64,000 nucleotides of DNA from Phycisphaerales bacterium (GCA_023382935.1 JAHDXL010000003.1:177549-241548), one strand, 5' to 3'; shown: positions 9,393 through 19,420, numbered from the stretch's first letter. Notes: generated by a model from the sequence alone, not told the origin. Translations and numbers: made by a program.

Positions 9393-10112
9393 GTGTGCAC
9401 GGTCTCGATCATCGAGATGCCGGGCGGGGGCTACCGGCTGGTGTCCAACCGCGATGAGCAGCGGTCACGCCCCGCAGCCGAGTTTCCGTTTCGGTGGGGA
9501 CGGCACGGCATCGGCCCGTTCGACCCCGGCGGCGGGGGCACCTGGATCGCCTGCCGGCCGGGGCTGACGCTCTGCCTGCTCAACTACAACCTGATCGCCA
9601 AACCCACGTCGCCGCCTCGGGCCATCTCGCGCGGCCGGATCATCCCGCTGCTGATCGATCGCGAGGGGCTGGAGCAGGTGCGGGAAGGGCTGGAGCACCT
9701 GGAACTGCCGCGATACGCGCCGTTCCGGCTCATCGTCGCCTGGCGCGAGGCAGCCGTGCGCGTGGCCGAGGCAAGGTGGGAGGGCACGCGGCTGGAGTGG
9801 ATCGAGCACGCGGCTTGCCCGCTGGTGTTCGTCAGTTCCGGTCTGGGCGACGCGCTGGTGGCCGACCGGGTGCCCCTGTTCGAGCAGACGGTGGCCGGGG
9901 CCGGAAGCGGCGGGACGTGTGCGGCCCAGGACGCCTTCCACCGGCACCGCTGGCCCGATCGCCTGCACCAGAGCGTGCTGATGGCCCGTCCCGACGCCCG
10001 TACGGTCAGCGTGACCGAAGTGGTCGATACCGATATCGGGCTTGAGATGCGATATCGCCCGGTCAGCGAGAACGGGCAGGTCGCCGAGCCGGTGCTGCAC
10101 GAGGCGCGATGA
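9393..10112 (+). CDS. NRDE (TANGO2-like) family protein
   Basis: 239 residues, starting at GTG (9393) only 3 nt after the previous stop. The N-terminus MCTVSII followed by SNRDEQRSRPA is the NRDE signature. Cys2 may become the N-terminal nucleophile, as in other Ntn-like proteins of this group. Eukaryotic TANGO2 relatives are linked to haem or lipid handling; the bacterial role is unknown. The pairing with a DinB-fold gene suggests a two-gene operon. Confidence 0.8.
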   Translation: MCTVSIIEMPGGGYRLVSNRDEQRSRPAAEFPFRWGRHGIGPFDPGGGGTWIACRPGLTLCLLNYNLIAKPTSPPRAISRGRIIPLLIDREGLEQVREGLEHLELPRYAPFRLIVAWREAAVRVAEARWEGTRLEWIEHAACPLVFVSSGLGDALVADRVPLFEQTVAGAGSGGTCAAQDAFHRHRWPDRLHQSVLMARPDARTVSVTEVVDTDIGLEMRYRPVSENGQVAEPVLHEAR

Positions 10113-10228
10113 GTGAATCCCGGGCCGGGTTCCATTCCCCACCCACTGGCACGGGCGGAAGCGGGGGCTCCTTCCCGCACCTTCCCGGGGCCCCCGTGGC
10201 CCGCCGCACCTCCTACACTTGAAACCCT

Positions 10229-11656
10229 ATGGACAGCATCCTCGACGCCCTCCAGTCCATCGTCACCGGCCAGTTCTTCGTCAGCATCCACGTAATGCTG
10301 ATTGTCGCCAACGTCATGCTCCTGGCGACGGCCTACCTGATCTACCTCGAACGCAAGATCTCCGCCTACATCCAGGATCGCCTTGGGCCCAACCGCACCG
10401 GGTTCGACTTCGGGCAGCCGGCGCTGGCGTTTTTGAAGGGCAAACTTGGTCTCGGTCAGTCGCTGGCCGACGGTCTGAAGTTCCTCCTCAAGGAAGACTA
10501 CACGCCGGGCAAAGTGGACAAGGTTCTCTTCACGCTGGCGCCGATCCTCAGCATCACGCCGGCGTTGATCGGTTTCGTTGTCATCCCGTGGGGTGGCATG
10601 TGGGAGTTTCCGCCCGTGTCCGAGTGGGCCTTGTTTGACCTGCCGCTCATCGGCTGGGTGCTGCGGTCGCTGTGGCTGGAAGACCTGGCGATTTGGGCGA
10701 TGGGCTCCGAGGGCGGGGGCATCGTGCACGTCACCGGCGCCTACGTCAACGTGGGCATCATCTACCTGCTGGCCGTCGCATCGGTGGGCGTCTACGGCAT
10801 CACGCTGGGCGGGTGGGCCAGCAACAACAAGTATTCGTTCCTCGGCGGCCTACGCTCGACCGCGCAGATGATCAGTTACGAAATCCCGATGGGCCTGAGC
10901 CTGCTGGCCGTACTGCTGCTCACCGGAACGGTCATGCCTCAGGGCATCATCGATTACCAGATGGAGCACGGGTGGCTGGTGCTCAGCCAGCCGATCGCGT
11001 GCATCTTGTTCTTCACCTGTGCGCTGGCCGAGGCCAACCGTGCGCCCTTTGACAACGCCGAAGCCGAGCAGGAACTCGTCGGCGGCTACCACACCGAATA
11101 CTCGTCGATGCGCTTTGCGCTGTTCTTCCTGGCCGAATACTCGCACATGATCACGGCCAGCGCGTTCTTCGCACTGCTGTTCCTCGGCGGCTACCACCTG
11201 CCCTTTGTGGCGCTGACCGATCCGGCGAGCACGACGTTCTTGGCCGCGGTGGTCAAGTGCTTGGTCTTTGCTCTCAAGATCTTCCTGCTCATTAGTTTCA
11301 TGATGGTGATTCGCTGGACACTTCCGCGCCTGCGCTATGACCAGGTGATGATGCTGGGCTGGCAGAGCCTGATCCCGGTGGCCCTGACGGTGGTCGTGAT
11401 GACCAGCGTGATGGTCTACCTCGGACAGACTGGGTTGGCGCCCATGCTCATCGCCAATGGCGCGCTGGTGGTGGTGATTCTGGCGGTCGAGCCGATGCTG
11501 CGGGCCTGGCTGGGCAGCCCGACGAGGAACCGCAGGATCGCCCTGTACGGTTCGCGCTTCAACCCGGTGCCGGGCGAAGTGGTCAGCACCCGCCCGACGG
11601 ACCCGATGGCCTTGGAAGACCGCCCGGTTCAGGGCACGCGACCGGTGGCAGGCTGA
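10229..11656 (+). CDS. nuoH: NADH-quinone oxidoreductase subunit H
   Basis: 475 residues, well above the roughly 325 of E. coli NuoH. The conserved core is clear: YLERKISAYIQDRLGPNR near residue 40, then SLLAVLLLTG, the loop CALAEANRAPFDNAEAEQELVGGYHTEYSS (E/D-rich quinone-site loop, about residue 270), and about eight or more membrane helices. Extra length lies in the first half (around 130-170) and in a C-terminal helix plus tail (about 430-475). NuoH is the membrane subunit that helps form the quinone pocket and proton path of complex I. No other nuo gene is in the window. Confidence 0.92.
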   Translation: MDSILDALQSIVTGQFFVSIHVMLIVANVMLLATAYLIYLERKISAYIQDRLGPNRTGFDFGQPALAFLKGKLGLGQSLADGLKFLLKEDYTPGKVDKVLFTLAPILSITPALIGFVVIPWGGMWEFPPVSEWALFDLPLIGWVLRSLWLEDLAIWAMGSEGGGIVHVTGAYVNVGIIYLLAVASVGVYGITLGGWASNNKYSFLGGLRSTAQMISYEIPMGLSLLAVLLLTGTVMPQGIIDYQMEHGWLVLSQPIACILFFTCALAEANRAPFDNAEAEQELVGGYHTEYSSMRFALFFLAEYSHMITASAFFALLFLGGYHLPFVALTDPASTTFLAAVVKCLVFALKIFLLISFMMVIRWTLPRLRYDQVMMLGWQSLIPVALTVVVMTSVMVYLGQTGLAPMLIANGALVVVILAVEPMLRAWLGSPTRNRRIALYGSRFNPVPGEVVSTRPTDPMALEDRPVQGTRPVAG

Positions 11657-11844
11657 TACCAGTTCCCATCGATTCTCGGGCGTTGCCTTGGGCGCCAGAT
11701 CTTTGCCCGTGCTTGGATATCTCCCCGGGTCCAACGACGATCAACGCTCGATCCAATCAGGCTTGATCGACCCGGACCAGCGTGTGGGGACGCCCGCCAG
11801 TCCGGCATCGGCCGAGGTCCGAATGTGAATGCGAACCCTTCGAT

Positions 11845-12477
11845 TCACCCGATTTTCGAGCCATCCACGGGGTTGGTGAAGTGCTTCTCCTGGATGGGCA
11901 CGACCTTTTCGAGGACGTGCTGGAGCACGGCAGCGGGCGAGCCGATGGCATCGACCTCCGCAATGACGCTCTTGGGGTAGCAATCAAGCACAGGCTTGGT
12001 CTCGGCCTCGTAGACCTCCCAGCGGCGCCGGATCACCGATTCCTTCGCATCGTCGGCGCGGTTCTCCTTCAATGCCCGGCGCTGGAGGCGTTCGATCATC
12101 TTCTCCTTGTCGCGGCAGACAAGGTGGATGATCTGCAGGACGTCGATGTGCTCGCGCATCAGATTGGCCTGGTTTGGATTGCGCGGAATGCCGTCGAGAA
12201 TGAGCAGATCCGCGTGCGGCTTGTAGATGCTCAGCACGGTCTGGGCGTGGATGTTCTGGGCCCACATCTTGACGGTCACTTCGTCGGGCACCAGTTCCCC
12301 GCGCGAGGAGTAGTCGCGGAAGATCCGGCCCAGGTCGGAGTTGATGTCCATGCTGCGGAACACGTCGCCGCAAGAGAGGTGAAAGAAGCCCGGAATCTGC
12401 CCGAGGATCTTGCCTTGCGTGCCCTTTCCTGACCCAGGGGCGCCGAACAAGAGAACGGTCTGGAATCGCTTGCTCAT
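11845..12477 (-). CDS. adk: Adenylate kinase
   Basis: 210 residues. The P-loop GAPGSGKGTQ starts at about residue 12, the NMP-binding region follows, then DGIPRNPNQA (DGFPR motif, here with Ile) and the LID segment RRALKENRADDAKES. The LID is short and has no zinc cysteines. It interconverts ATP+AMP and 2 ADP in the cytoplasm. The nearest minus-strand gene upstream is fusA (210 nt away, with a terminator between them), so adk is probably transcribed separately. The Ile in place of Phe in the DGFPR motif leaves some chance that it is a related nucleoside monophosphate kinase. Confidence 0.9.
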   Translation of the reverse strand: MSKRFQTVLLFGAPGSGKGTQGKILGQIPGFFHLSCGDVFRSMDINSDLGRIFRDYSSRGELVPDEVTVKMWAQNIHAQTVLSIYKPHADLLILDGIPRNPNQANLMREHIDVLQIIHLVCRDKEKMIERLQRRALKENRADDAKESVIRRRWEVYEAETKPVLDCYPKSVIAEVDAIGSPAAVLQHVLEKVVPIQEKHFTNPVDGSKIG

Positions 12478-12633
12478 GGGGTCTCCTTCAAGGTGGGCAC
12501 GTCCGATGCGAGGTTATTCCGACCCCCGCGTCCGGGCAATAATGCCCTGATTTCCGGCGGGCGTAATCGGGCTTTCCTTCGGCTGTCCGGGCCGCGCCGG
12601 ATTACCTTCCCGGCGCCTGGGCGCGCATGAATA

Positions 12634-12657
12634 GGGCCGACCCGGGCAGGTCGGCCC
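12634..12657 (-). terminator. Terminator of fusA
   Basis: Perfect 9-bp stem GGGCCGACC/GGTCGGCCC with a 6-nt loop, 32 nt downstream of the fusA stop. The downstream side on the minus strand is only weakly T-rich (TATTCAT). Confidence 0.6.
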
Positions 12658-12688
12658 CATCGGTTTGGCCTGTGTCGGAAAGAGCGGA

Positions 12689-14806
12689 TCAGGCACCCGC
12701 TTCGATGACCTCGCGCTGCAAACTGGCGGGCATGGGAGCGTACTTCTGGAACTCCATCACGCTGCTGGCGCGTCCCTGGCTCAGCCCTCGCAGCGTGGTG
12801 GTGTAACCGAACATCTCAGACAGGGGCACCTCGGCCGTGACAATCTTGACGTTCCCGCGGTCTTCCGAGTCCAGGATCATGCCGCGGCGGCTGGACAGGT
12901 CGCCGGTCACGTTGCCCAGGTACTCCTCGGGCGTGGTGATGACGACCTTCATGATCGGTTCGAGCAGAATGCTGCCGGCCTTGGATACCGCCTCGCGCAG
13001 GGCCAGGCGACCGGCCTGCTCGAAGGCGATCTGGCTCGAGTCCACGTCGTGGTACTTGCCGTCCACCAGCGTGACCTTGATGTTGATGAGCGGGTAGCCG
13101 GCCGTCACGCCGCTCTTGGCCGTCTGGCGCACGCCGTACTCGACCGACGGGATGAACTCCTTGGGAATGGCACCGCCGACGATCTCGTTGACGAAAGCGA
13201 CGTTGTCGTCGAACTTGAGCCCTTCGGCCGCCGCCTGCTCGGCCGTGAACGGCTCAAGGTGAATCGTGCAGTCGCCGAACTGCCCGCGACCGCCCGACTG
13301 CTTCTTGAACAATCCGCGGCAATACTGGGCCGAGCCGGAGATCGCCTCGCGATACGACACGCGCGGCTTGCCAACCTCTACGTTGACCTTCATGTCGCGC
13401 ACGATCTTGTTGCGGATGATCTCCAGGTGCAGTTCGCCCATGCCCGAGATGATCGTCTGTCCTGTTTCCTCGTTGTATTCGCTGCGGAACGACGGGTCTT
13501 CGCGACGGATGGTCACCAAGGCTTCGGACAACTTCTTCTTGTCGTCGGCCGTCTTGGGTTCGATCGACATGCTGATCACCGGCTCGGGGAAGGTCATGCG
13601 CTCCAGCACGATCGGCGCGTCGGAGTCGCACAGCGTGTCGCCGGTGATCGAATCCTTGATGCCAACCAGCGCCACGATGTTGCCGGCCGTAATCTCGTCG
13701 AGCGGAATGCGGTCCTTGGCGTGCATCTCGAAGATGCGGCTGGCAATCTCGCGCTTGCCATTCACCGGGTTGAGCACGCGAGAACCCTTCTTGAGCGTGC
13801 CCGAGTAGATGCGGGCGTAGGTCAGGTCGCCGTGCGTGTCGGCCACCACCTTGAACACCAGGGCGCTGAACGGCGCTGCCGGGTCGTGCGGGCGCAAGAG
13901 TTTCTTCTCCGGGTCGCGCGGATCGGTCCCCTGCACCTCGGGCACCTCCTGGGGATTGGGCAGGTAGTCGATGACACCGTCGAGCAGCCGCTGCACGCCG
14001 ATGTTCTTCAGCGCCGCGCCGCAGAACACCGGGTTGCACTTGCGAGCGATGGTGCCCATGCGCAGAGCCTTGCGGATGTCCTCGTCGGTGATCGAACTCT
14101 CGTCCTCGAGATAGCGCTCCATCAGCGAGTCGTCGAGTTCCACCGCGTTCTCCACCAGCATGTGATGCCACTCGGCCGCCTTGTCAGCCAGGTCATCCGG
14201 GATCGCCTTCTCGATCACCGTGGCGCCCAGGTCGGTCTGGTCAAAGAAGTAGGCCTTCATCGTGAGCAGGTCGATGATGCCTTTGAACTCGTTGCCCTGC
14301 CCGATGGGATACTGCACCGCGATCGGCTTAGCTCCCAGGCGCTTGATGATCGAGAAGAAACTGAACTCGAAGTCGGCGCCCAACTTGTCCATCTTGTTGA
14401 TGAAGCACAGGCGCGGCACCTTGTAGCGGTCGGCCTGGCGCCACACCGTCTCGGACTGGGCCTCCACGCCTTCCTTGCCGTCGAACACCGCCACCGCGCC
14501 GTCGAGCACGCGCAGCGAACGCTCCACCTCGATGGTGAAGTCCACGTGTCCGGGGGTGTCGATCAGGTTGATCTTGTAGTCGATGCCGTTGCGCGTCCAG
14601 GGGCAGGTGGTCGCCGCCGACTGGATGGTGATGCCGCGCTCCTGTTCTTCCTGCAGAAAGTCCATGGTCGCGGTGCCTTCGTGCACCTCGCCCAGTTTGT
14701 AGTTCTTGCCGGTGTAGAACAGGATGCGTTCGGTCACCGTCGTCTTGCCCGCATCGATGTGGGCGCAGATGCCGATGTTTCGGATATTCGAAAGGTCGCT
14801 CGCCAT
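12689..14806 (-). CDS. fusA: Translation elongation factor G
   Basis: 705 residues, full EF-G length. Motifs: G1 AHIDAGKTT at residues 15-23, RGITIQSA (G2), DTPGHVDF (G3) and NKMDK (G4), followed by domains II-V with the C-terminal ribosome-contacting region LRGLSQGRASSVMEF. EF-G is the GTPase that drives ribosomal translocation. The start is supported by a GAGGA sequence on the minus strand 8-12 nt upstream. It stands alone here, away from rpsL/rpsG/tuf, which is common in planctomycetes. More than one EF-G paralogue may exist in the genome, and this one looks like a normal translocase. Confidence 0.95.
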   Translation of the reverse strand: MASDLSNIRNIGICAHIDAGKTTVTERILFYTGKNYKLGEVHEGTATMDFLQEEQERGITIQSAATTCPWTRNGIDYKINLIDTPGHVDFTIEVERSLRVLDGAVAVFDGKEGVEAQSETVWRQADRYKVPRLCFINKMDKLGADFEFSFFSIIKRLGAKPIAVQYPIGQGNEFKGIIDLLTMKAYFFDQTDLGATVIEKAIPDDLADKAAEWHHMLVENAVELDDSLMERYLEDESSITDEDIRKALRMGTIARKCNPVFCGAALKNIGVQRLLDGVIDYLPNPQEVPEVQGTDPRDPEKKLLRPHDPAAPFSALVFKVVADTHGDLTYARIYSGTLKKGSRVLNPVNGKREIASRIFEMHAKDRIPLDEITAGNIVALVGIKDSITGDTLCDSDAPIVLERMTFPEPVISMSIEPKTADDKKKLSEALVTIRREDPSFRSEYNEETGQTIISGMGELHLEIIRNKIVRDMKVNVEVGKPRVSYREAISGSAQYCRGLFKKQSGGRGQFGDCTIHLEPFTAEQAAAEGLKFDDNVAFVNEIVGGAIPKEFIPSVEYGVRQTAKSGVTAGYPLINIKVTLVDGKYHDVDSSQIAFEQAGRLALREAVSKAGSILLEPIMKVVITTPEEYLGNVTGDLSSRRGMILDSEDRGNVKIVTAEVPLSEMFGYTTTLRGLSQGRASSVMEFQKYAPMPASLQREVIEAGA

Positions 14807-15210
14807 GGTGGTCCTCGTCGTCTGCCGGGCGGCGCTGCTGGCGCGGCCTCGGGCGCTCGTGCGTGTCGTGTCGGATGTTCATATCTGCCGGCTTGGACAA
14901 CCGGCAGATCAAGCCAGTGCGTTCCATCGGCCGATTCGCCTCGGCCTGGTCGCGTCTCGAAATGGAGGGTGCGTGCGCGCCGGGCTCAGCGAAGGCCGAT
15001 TTCGTCTTCCTCGTCCATGGCGCACACTCCCGACGCTTCAGGAAAACCGCCCGCCACCTGACACAATCTCAGGCGCGTTCAGCGCATACCTGCTGCGGTC
15101 GGCCTTCCGGCCCCAAAGCCTATGCCCCCGCAAACCCGGATCAAGTCCCCGCTTCCCGGGGACGGGGGATACATCGACCGACTTTCGCCAATCCCTTGCA
15201 ATCAGACCCC
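14807..15210. other. 404-nt gene-free stretch
   Basis: Contains the fusA promoter region and the 3' end of the four-gene unit ending at 15211. A 7-bp stem GTCCCCG/CGGGGAC (15145-15163) could end that unit, but no T tract follows. No RNA gene or protein-like reading frame recognised. Confidence 0.4.
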
Positions 15211-17559
15211 TCAGGGCGCCGCCAATCGCTCCAGGAACGACTTCTGTTCGGGTGTCAACTGCCGCAACGGGTCCAGCCGCAGGTCGGCGTCGATCTCCAA
15301 GGCTCGGCCCGCCCAGGCCCGTTGCTCTTCCACCAGCCCCGCCCGCCCCAACAGATCCACCAGCCTCAGCGGGTAGTTCAACCCGTGTGGGTCGAGGGAG
15401 GCCGCCCGCCGACACGCCTCAATCGCCGGCTCCACTCCGGCCTGCAACGACGTCCCAAGCAAGGCTAGATGTGTGTTGGCAACCAACCCCCAGGCTTGGG
15501 CCGAGCGGGGCGCCATCGCCGCGGCCTGTTCAGCCGCTTCCAACGCCTCGCGAGCCAGCGCCGGGCCTTCGATCTCCGACACCTGTGAGAAGCCCACGAG
15601 CATCCGAACAAGCGCCTCGCGCGTCGGAAGATCAAGCGGCCTTGCCCGCGCTGCGTCGCGCAGTCCGGGCAACGCCGCCGCCCCGGCCGCCTGGCGAGCC
15701 CGCGACAACGCAACTGCGGCCTGCTCGGCGCTCCGCGGCTCTGGCAGCCCGGCCAGGCGGGCCAGTGCGCGCACGGCCTCGGCCTGCTCGGCGCTCCCCC
15801 GCTCGGCCGACTCGAACGCCGACATCCACTGCCCGAATGGGCGCACCGCTGCGGTAGCGCGATCGAGCGCCCGCGACCACGTCCACAATGATGGCAGCGC
15901 CAGTACCGCGCTGACCACGCCCACCATCAACACGCCGACGCCCGCAATCGGATTGGCCCGCGCGCCGCGGGGTCTGCTCGGCGGCAGGCACGCCAGGCCG
16001 AGCAGAGCACCGGCCGCGGGGGCCGCTCCGGGGCTGACCAGCGTCGTCTCGATTTGTGTGTGCGCGAGAAGTGCCAACCCGGCCCCGATCAATCCGACTT
16101 CGACGACCCGGATCGAGCGATCTGCCGCGCGTGTCACCGCCCAGGCGACGCCGAGTCCCGCCAGCAGCCCGAACGCACGGGCAAGGCCCATCTCCGGAGT
16201 CAGCAGCGCCCGCTCGAAGTAAGCCGACCCCGCCACCGCCATGGCCACCAGTCCGGCCGAAGCCAGCGCTGCCACGCGCGCCGAGCCGGGATCATCGACC
16301 GGCGGCGGCGCGGGCGGTGCCGGTGCCTGGCGCTCGACCATGCAGCCGATGGCACGGCACAGAAAGCCAATCAGCACCACCCACGCCAAGCCGAGCAGTC
16401 CGAGACAGGCCAGCCAGTCAAAGAAGATCGAATGTGGGCTTGAAACCTCTTCAGGACTGATCGCCGGCTTGGCCAGCATGTAGGCGTTCTTGAAGCCCGC
16501 CGGTCCGACGCCCGCGATCGGGTGATCAAGAAAGATGCCGGTCGCGCCTTGGATATAGAACCAGCGGAACAAGATCGACAACTCGCCGATGCGTTCGCCC
16601 AAGATCCCGCGCACCACCACGCCCACCAGCACCGCGACCGGCACGAGCGCGCAGAGCAGGCCAGCCCGGCGCGGCAGACGCATTACGACCACCAGCGCCG
16701 CAACGCCGACGAGCAGCGCACCGACGGCTCCCCTGGAAAAGGAAAGCACCAGCGCCCCCGCCGACACGATCGCCCCGAGCCCGAGAAGCAGCAACACACG
16801 CCGATCGGGCAGACGCTCCCGCACCGCCAGAATCGCGGCGCTGCCGAGTGCAAGCAACCACGCGGCCGCCAGCGACCCGAACACGTTTGAAAGCCCGAAC
16901 CAGCCCGTGGCCTCGGGCTGATACAGCCGCCGCTCGTAGTTGCGGGCCATCACCGAGTCGGGCGACCAGCCGCGTGAGGCCAGAAATGCCTCGCGTGACT
17001 GCTCATACGACGCAACGGTGGCCGGGTGCTCGACGAACACCTGCACCACGGCCTTGGCGCCCAGCATCGCGCTCAGCCCCAGCATCGCCGCAGTGCCCGC
17101 CAGTCGGATCGCCGATCGCCGCGGCAGGTGCATCATGGCGATGGCCGTGCACATCGAGGCCACCCACGGCATGCCCGACACCGCGTGGGCCTCATCGCGC
17201 AGCGCGTGAACAAGCACGCCGACTGAACCGATCACCGTCAAGGCCACGACAGACACGCGCCCATGCACCGGCGTCGCAGCGAGCACGACGCCGGCGCCCA
17301 GCACCGTGAGCACGTCGAGCATCAGAGTGCCGAACGCGCCCAGGCCCGCCGGCGGAATCCACATCACCAGCAGGTCGGTTCCCCATGCGGGCATCGGATC
17401 GATCGCGACCACCAGCCGCAGCAGCGTCGGCAGCAGCACCAGCATCGCCCCGATCCACAGCAGCACGTCACCAGACCTGGCAGCGGCGCCGACTTGCAGT
17501 GGGCCGCGCACATGCTCTCCATGGGGGGCGGCATCCTGCCTCCCTTGGTGCGCACTCAT
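15211..17559 (-). CDS. O-antigen ligase/polymerase-like membrane protein with TPR tail
   Basis: 782 residues from the ATG at 17559, chosen because that ATG overlaps the upstream stop as ATGA. About the first 500 residues hold 12 or more hydrophobic helices with the large periplasmic loop typical of the Wzy/WaaL (O-antigen ligase) superfamily, including a GVGPAGFKN motif. Residues 560-782 are Ala/Arg-rich helical repeats resembling TPR units (for example AQAWGLVANTHLALL). Such proteins ligate or polymerise undecaprenyl-linked glycans at the outer face of the inner membrane. It is the last gene of a four-gene overlapping unit downstream of a WecA-like transferase, which fits a glycan role. Confidence 0.82.
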   Translation of the reverse strand: MSAHQGRQDAAPHGEHVRGPLQVGAAARSGDVLLWIGAMLVLLPTLLRLVVAIDPMPAWGTDLLVMWIPPAGLGAFGTLMLDVLTVLGAGVVLAATPVHGRVSVVALTVIGSVGVLVHALRDEAHAVSGMPWVASMCTAIAMMHLPRRSAIRLAGTAAMLGLSAMLGAKAVVQVFVEHPATVASYEQSREAFLASRGWSPDSVMARNYERRLYQPEATGWFGLSNVFGSLAAAWLLALGSAAILAVRERLPDRRVLLLLGLGAIVSAGALVLSFSRGAVGALLVGVAALVVVMRLPRRAGLLCALVPVAVLVGVVVRGILGERIGELSILFRWFYIQGATGIFLDHPIAGVGPAGFKNAYMLAKPAISPEEVSSPHSIFFDWLACLGLLGLAWVVLIGFLCRAIGCMVERQAPAPPAPPPVDDPGSARVAALASAGLVAMAVAGSAYFERALLTPEMGLARAFGLLAGLGVAWAVTRAADRSIRVVEVGLIGAGLALLAHTQIETTLVSPGAAPAAGALLGLACLPPSRPRGARANPIAGVGVLMVGVVSAVLALPSLWTWSRALDRATAAVRPFGQWMSAFESAERGSAEQAEAVRALARLAGLPEPRSAEQAAVALSRARQAAGAAALPGLRDAARARPLDLPTREALVRMLVGFSQVSEIEGPALAREALEAAEQAAAMAPRSAQAWGLVANTHLALLGTSLQAGVEPAIEACRRAASLDPHGLNYPLRLVDLLGRAGLVEEQRAWAGRALEIDADLRLDPLRQLTPEQKSFLERLAAP

Positions 17560-18671
17560 CCCTGCCCCCTCGGCGAACTGGCCCACTCAAACGTCGCGAT
17601 CACCACCAGAACCAGCACCGTCTGCACGCCCACCAGCACCGCCTGCCACGAATCGAGACTCGGCAGAAACACCCCGCCGATCCCCACCACCAGCGACAGT
17701 CCGCAGATCACGCCCACGGCCGCAGGCTTGCTCAGCCCGCGCCGCACCAGCCGATGCGAGAAGTGCTGCAAGTCTCCCACGAACGGACTGCGCCCCTGCG
17801 ACAGCCGGATGCTCACCACGCTCACCAGATCGTACAGCGGGATGGCAAGAATCACGATGGGGGTGAACACCGCGTGCATCGGCGGCGTCTGCTGCCCGTC
17901 ATACAGGTACGTCGCCCTCACCGTCAGAAACGCCAGCAGGAAGCCCAGCACCAGCGACCCGCCATCACCCATGAAAAGTTTCGCCGGGGGACGATTGAAC
18001 ACCAAGAACCCAAGCACCGACCCGAGCGTTAGCGCCAGCACCGACGCGACGAACCACTGGCCTGCGATCAGAGCCGTGGCCAGCAGACACGCCGACGCGA
18101 CGCCGGCCACCCCTCCGGCCAGCCCGTCCATGTTGTCGATGAAGTTGAAGGCGTTGGTGACCGCAAGGAACCACAGTACCGAGACGGCAATCGATGCCCA
18201 CGCCCCACCGACGTACGCGTCGAGCAACGTCAGCAGGCGCGTATCAAATCCCCACGCCATCACCAGCGCCGGCATCGCCATCACGCCCAACTTCAAGAAC
18301 GGCCCAAGCGGGCGTCGGTCGTCGATCAGCCCCAGCACATGCAGCAAAGTCGCGCACCCCAGCAGCGCCAGCCCCATCGGCGCCCGCTCGCCCAATCCGG
18401 GCAAGTGTGCCGCCGCCGCCTCGGGCAACACCTCAGGCCGCCCCGCGAGCAGGGGCACGGCCGACAGCGCCCCGGCCAGCGGCAACGCCACGCCGACGAA
18501 GATGCCGATTCCGCCCGTGTTCGGCACGGCCCGCCGCTCGGCCTTGACCTGCCCGGGCATGGGAGCCGTGTCCATCGCGCCGACCCGTCTGCTCACGCAC
18601 AGCACCGCCCACGTCGCCGTACACGCGAGCACGAACGCGATCGGTACCAGTGCCAGCACCAGCAAGATCAT
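17556..18671 (-). CDS. WecA/MraY-family undecaprenyl-phosphate sugar-1-phosphate transferase
   Basis: 371 residues from the ATG at 18671, which overlaps the upstream stop (ATGA). A longer reading has no protein-like content. About ten membrane helices. Family motifs are LGLIDDRRPLG (Asp pair), NAFNFIDNMDGLAGG, FMGDGGSLVLGF, and the cytoplasmic loop SHRLVRRGLS. These enzymes move a sugar-1-phosphate from a UDP-sugar to undecaprenyl phosphate and start lipid-linked glycan synthesis. The HR loop favours a WecA/TagO type over MraY. A second paralogue lies at 41.9 kb. Confidence 0.87.
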   Translation of the reverse strand: MILLVLALVPIAFVLACTATWAVLCVSRRVGAMDTAPMPGQVKAERRAVPNTGGIGIFVGVALPLAGALSAVPLLAGRPEVLPEAAAAHLPGLGERAPMGLALLGCATLLHVLGLIDDRRPLGPFLKLGVMAMPALVMAWGFDTRLLTLLDAYVGGAWASIAVSVLWFLAVTNAFNFIDNMDGLAGGVAGVASACLLATALIAGQWFVASVLALTLGSVLGFLVFNRPPAKLFMGDGGSLVLGFLLAFLTVRATYLYDGQQTPPMHAVFTPIVILAIPLYDLVSVVSIRLSQGRSPFVGDLQHFSHRLVRRGLSKPAAVGVICGLSLVVGIGGVFLPSLDSWQAVLVGVQTVLVLVVIATFEWASSPRGQG

Positions 18672-19420
18672 GAAGTCGAGTGTATCGACGCCGACTGCTT
18701 GCGTGCGCAACAGCCCGCGGCCGCAAGCGCCAGGTACAGCAGCGCCAGCACCGTCTGCGCGATCAGGATCATCCACACCACCCGCAACGGCCAGGGGCCC
18801 AGCCGGTCGATCAGCGTCGGGTGCTCCGGCCTCAGGTTCCCAACATACCAGTAGTTGGTCCCGGTCCACACGTCGAACGGCAGGATCACCGCCAGGCACG
18901 CGAAGTTGACCGCCGTCACGTTCCGGTAGTCGCGCCAGGTCGGGCGATATCCCAGCACCCCGATGTCATACACCGCCGACCCGATGATCTGCGTGTGCCC
19001 CACCCAGAACAGCCAGAACGTGAAGGTGTCGATGCCCCCATCCACCACCGGCGTGAAGAACGCCTGCGTGGACAGCCCGATCCCCCAGAAGAACAGCAGG
19101 GCTCGCAGCAGCCGCTTCTGCGTCAGCAGCGCAAAGGGCGCGATCCACGCCGCCAGGTCGCACAGGTGCAGCGGGAGACTCTCGACGATGTCAAAGTTGG
19201 TCGGCCACAGATACCACACCACCGCCATCGTCTGCCAGGCCAGCGTCGCCCCGATCCACGCGTGCCGCAGCACGCGCTCGCGACGGGTTCCCCTCCATCG
19301 CCGCCCCAGCACGATCGACGCCGACATCACTGCCAGCAGCACCGCCACCGTCACCACATGCAGCGGCCCGAACAAACTGAACTCAAAAGCCCACGAGTTG
19401 GTCGAACCGCTCGCGCTCAT
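18668..19420 (-). CDS. YwaF-like (TIGR02206) integral membrane protein
   Basis: 250 residues with about six membrane helices. The spacing of WPTNFDIVESLPLHLCDLAAW, a helix-rich middle, and TGTNYWYVGNLRPEHPTL near the C-terminal third match the YwaF/TIGR02206 family. The LPLHLCD and GTNYWYV motifs are its hallmarks. Function of the family is unknown. It overlaps rlmN upstream and the WecA-like gene downstream by 4 nt each, so it is translated as part of the unit. Confidence 0.85.
   Translation of the reverse strand: MSASGSTNSWAFEFSLFGPLHVVTVAVLLAVMSASIVLGRRWRGTRRERVLRHAWIGATLAWQTMAVVWYLWPTNFDIVESLPLHLCDLAAWIAPFALLTQKRLLRALLFFWGIGLSTQAFFTPVVDGGIDTFTFWLFWVGHTQIIGSAVYDIGVLGYRPTWRDYRNVTAVNFACLAVILPFDVWTGTNYWYVGNLRPEHPTLIDRLGPWPLRVVWMILIAQTVLALLYLALAAAGCCARKQSASIHSTS

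Noticed and set aside
12665..15061. Long open frame on the plus strand across fusA (798 codons)
   Set aside because: It is antisense to a full EF-G gene; Arg/His/Leu-rich content is typical of the shadow of high-GC genes.
17263..18909. Plus-strand open frame of 548 codons
   Set aside because: Antisense to the WecA-like and ligase genes, low-complexity Ser/Pro/Thr-rich, no motifs.
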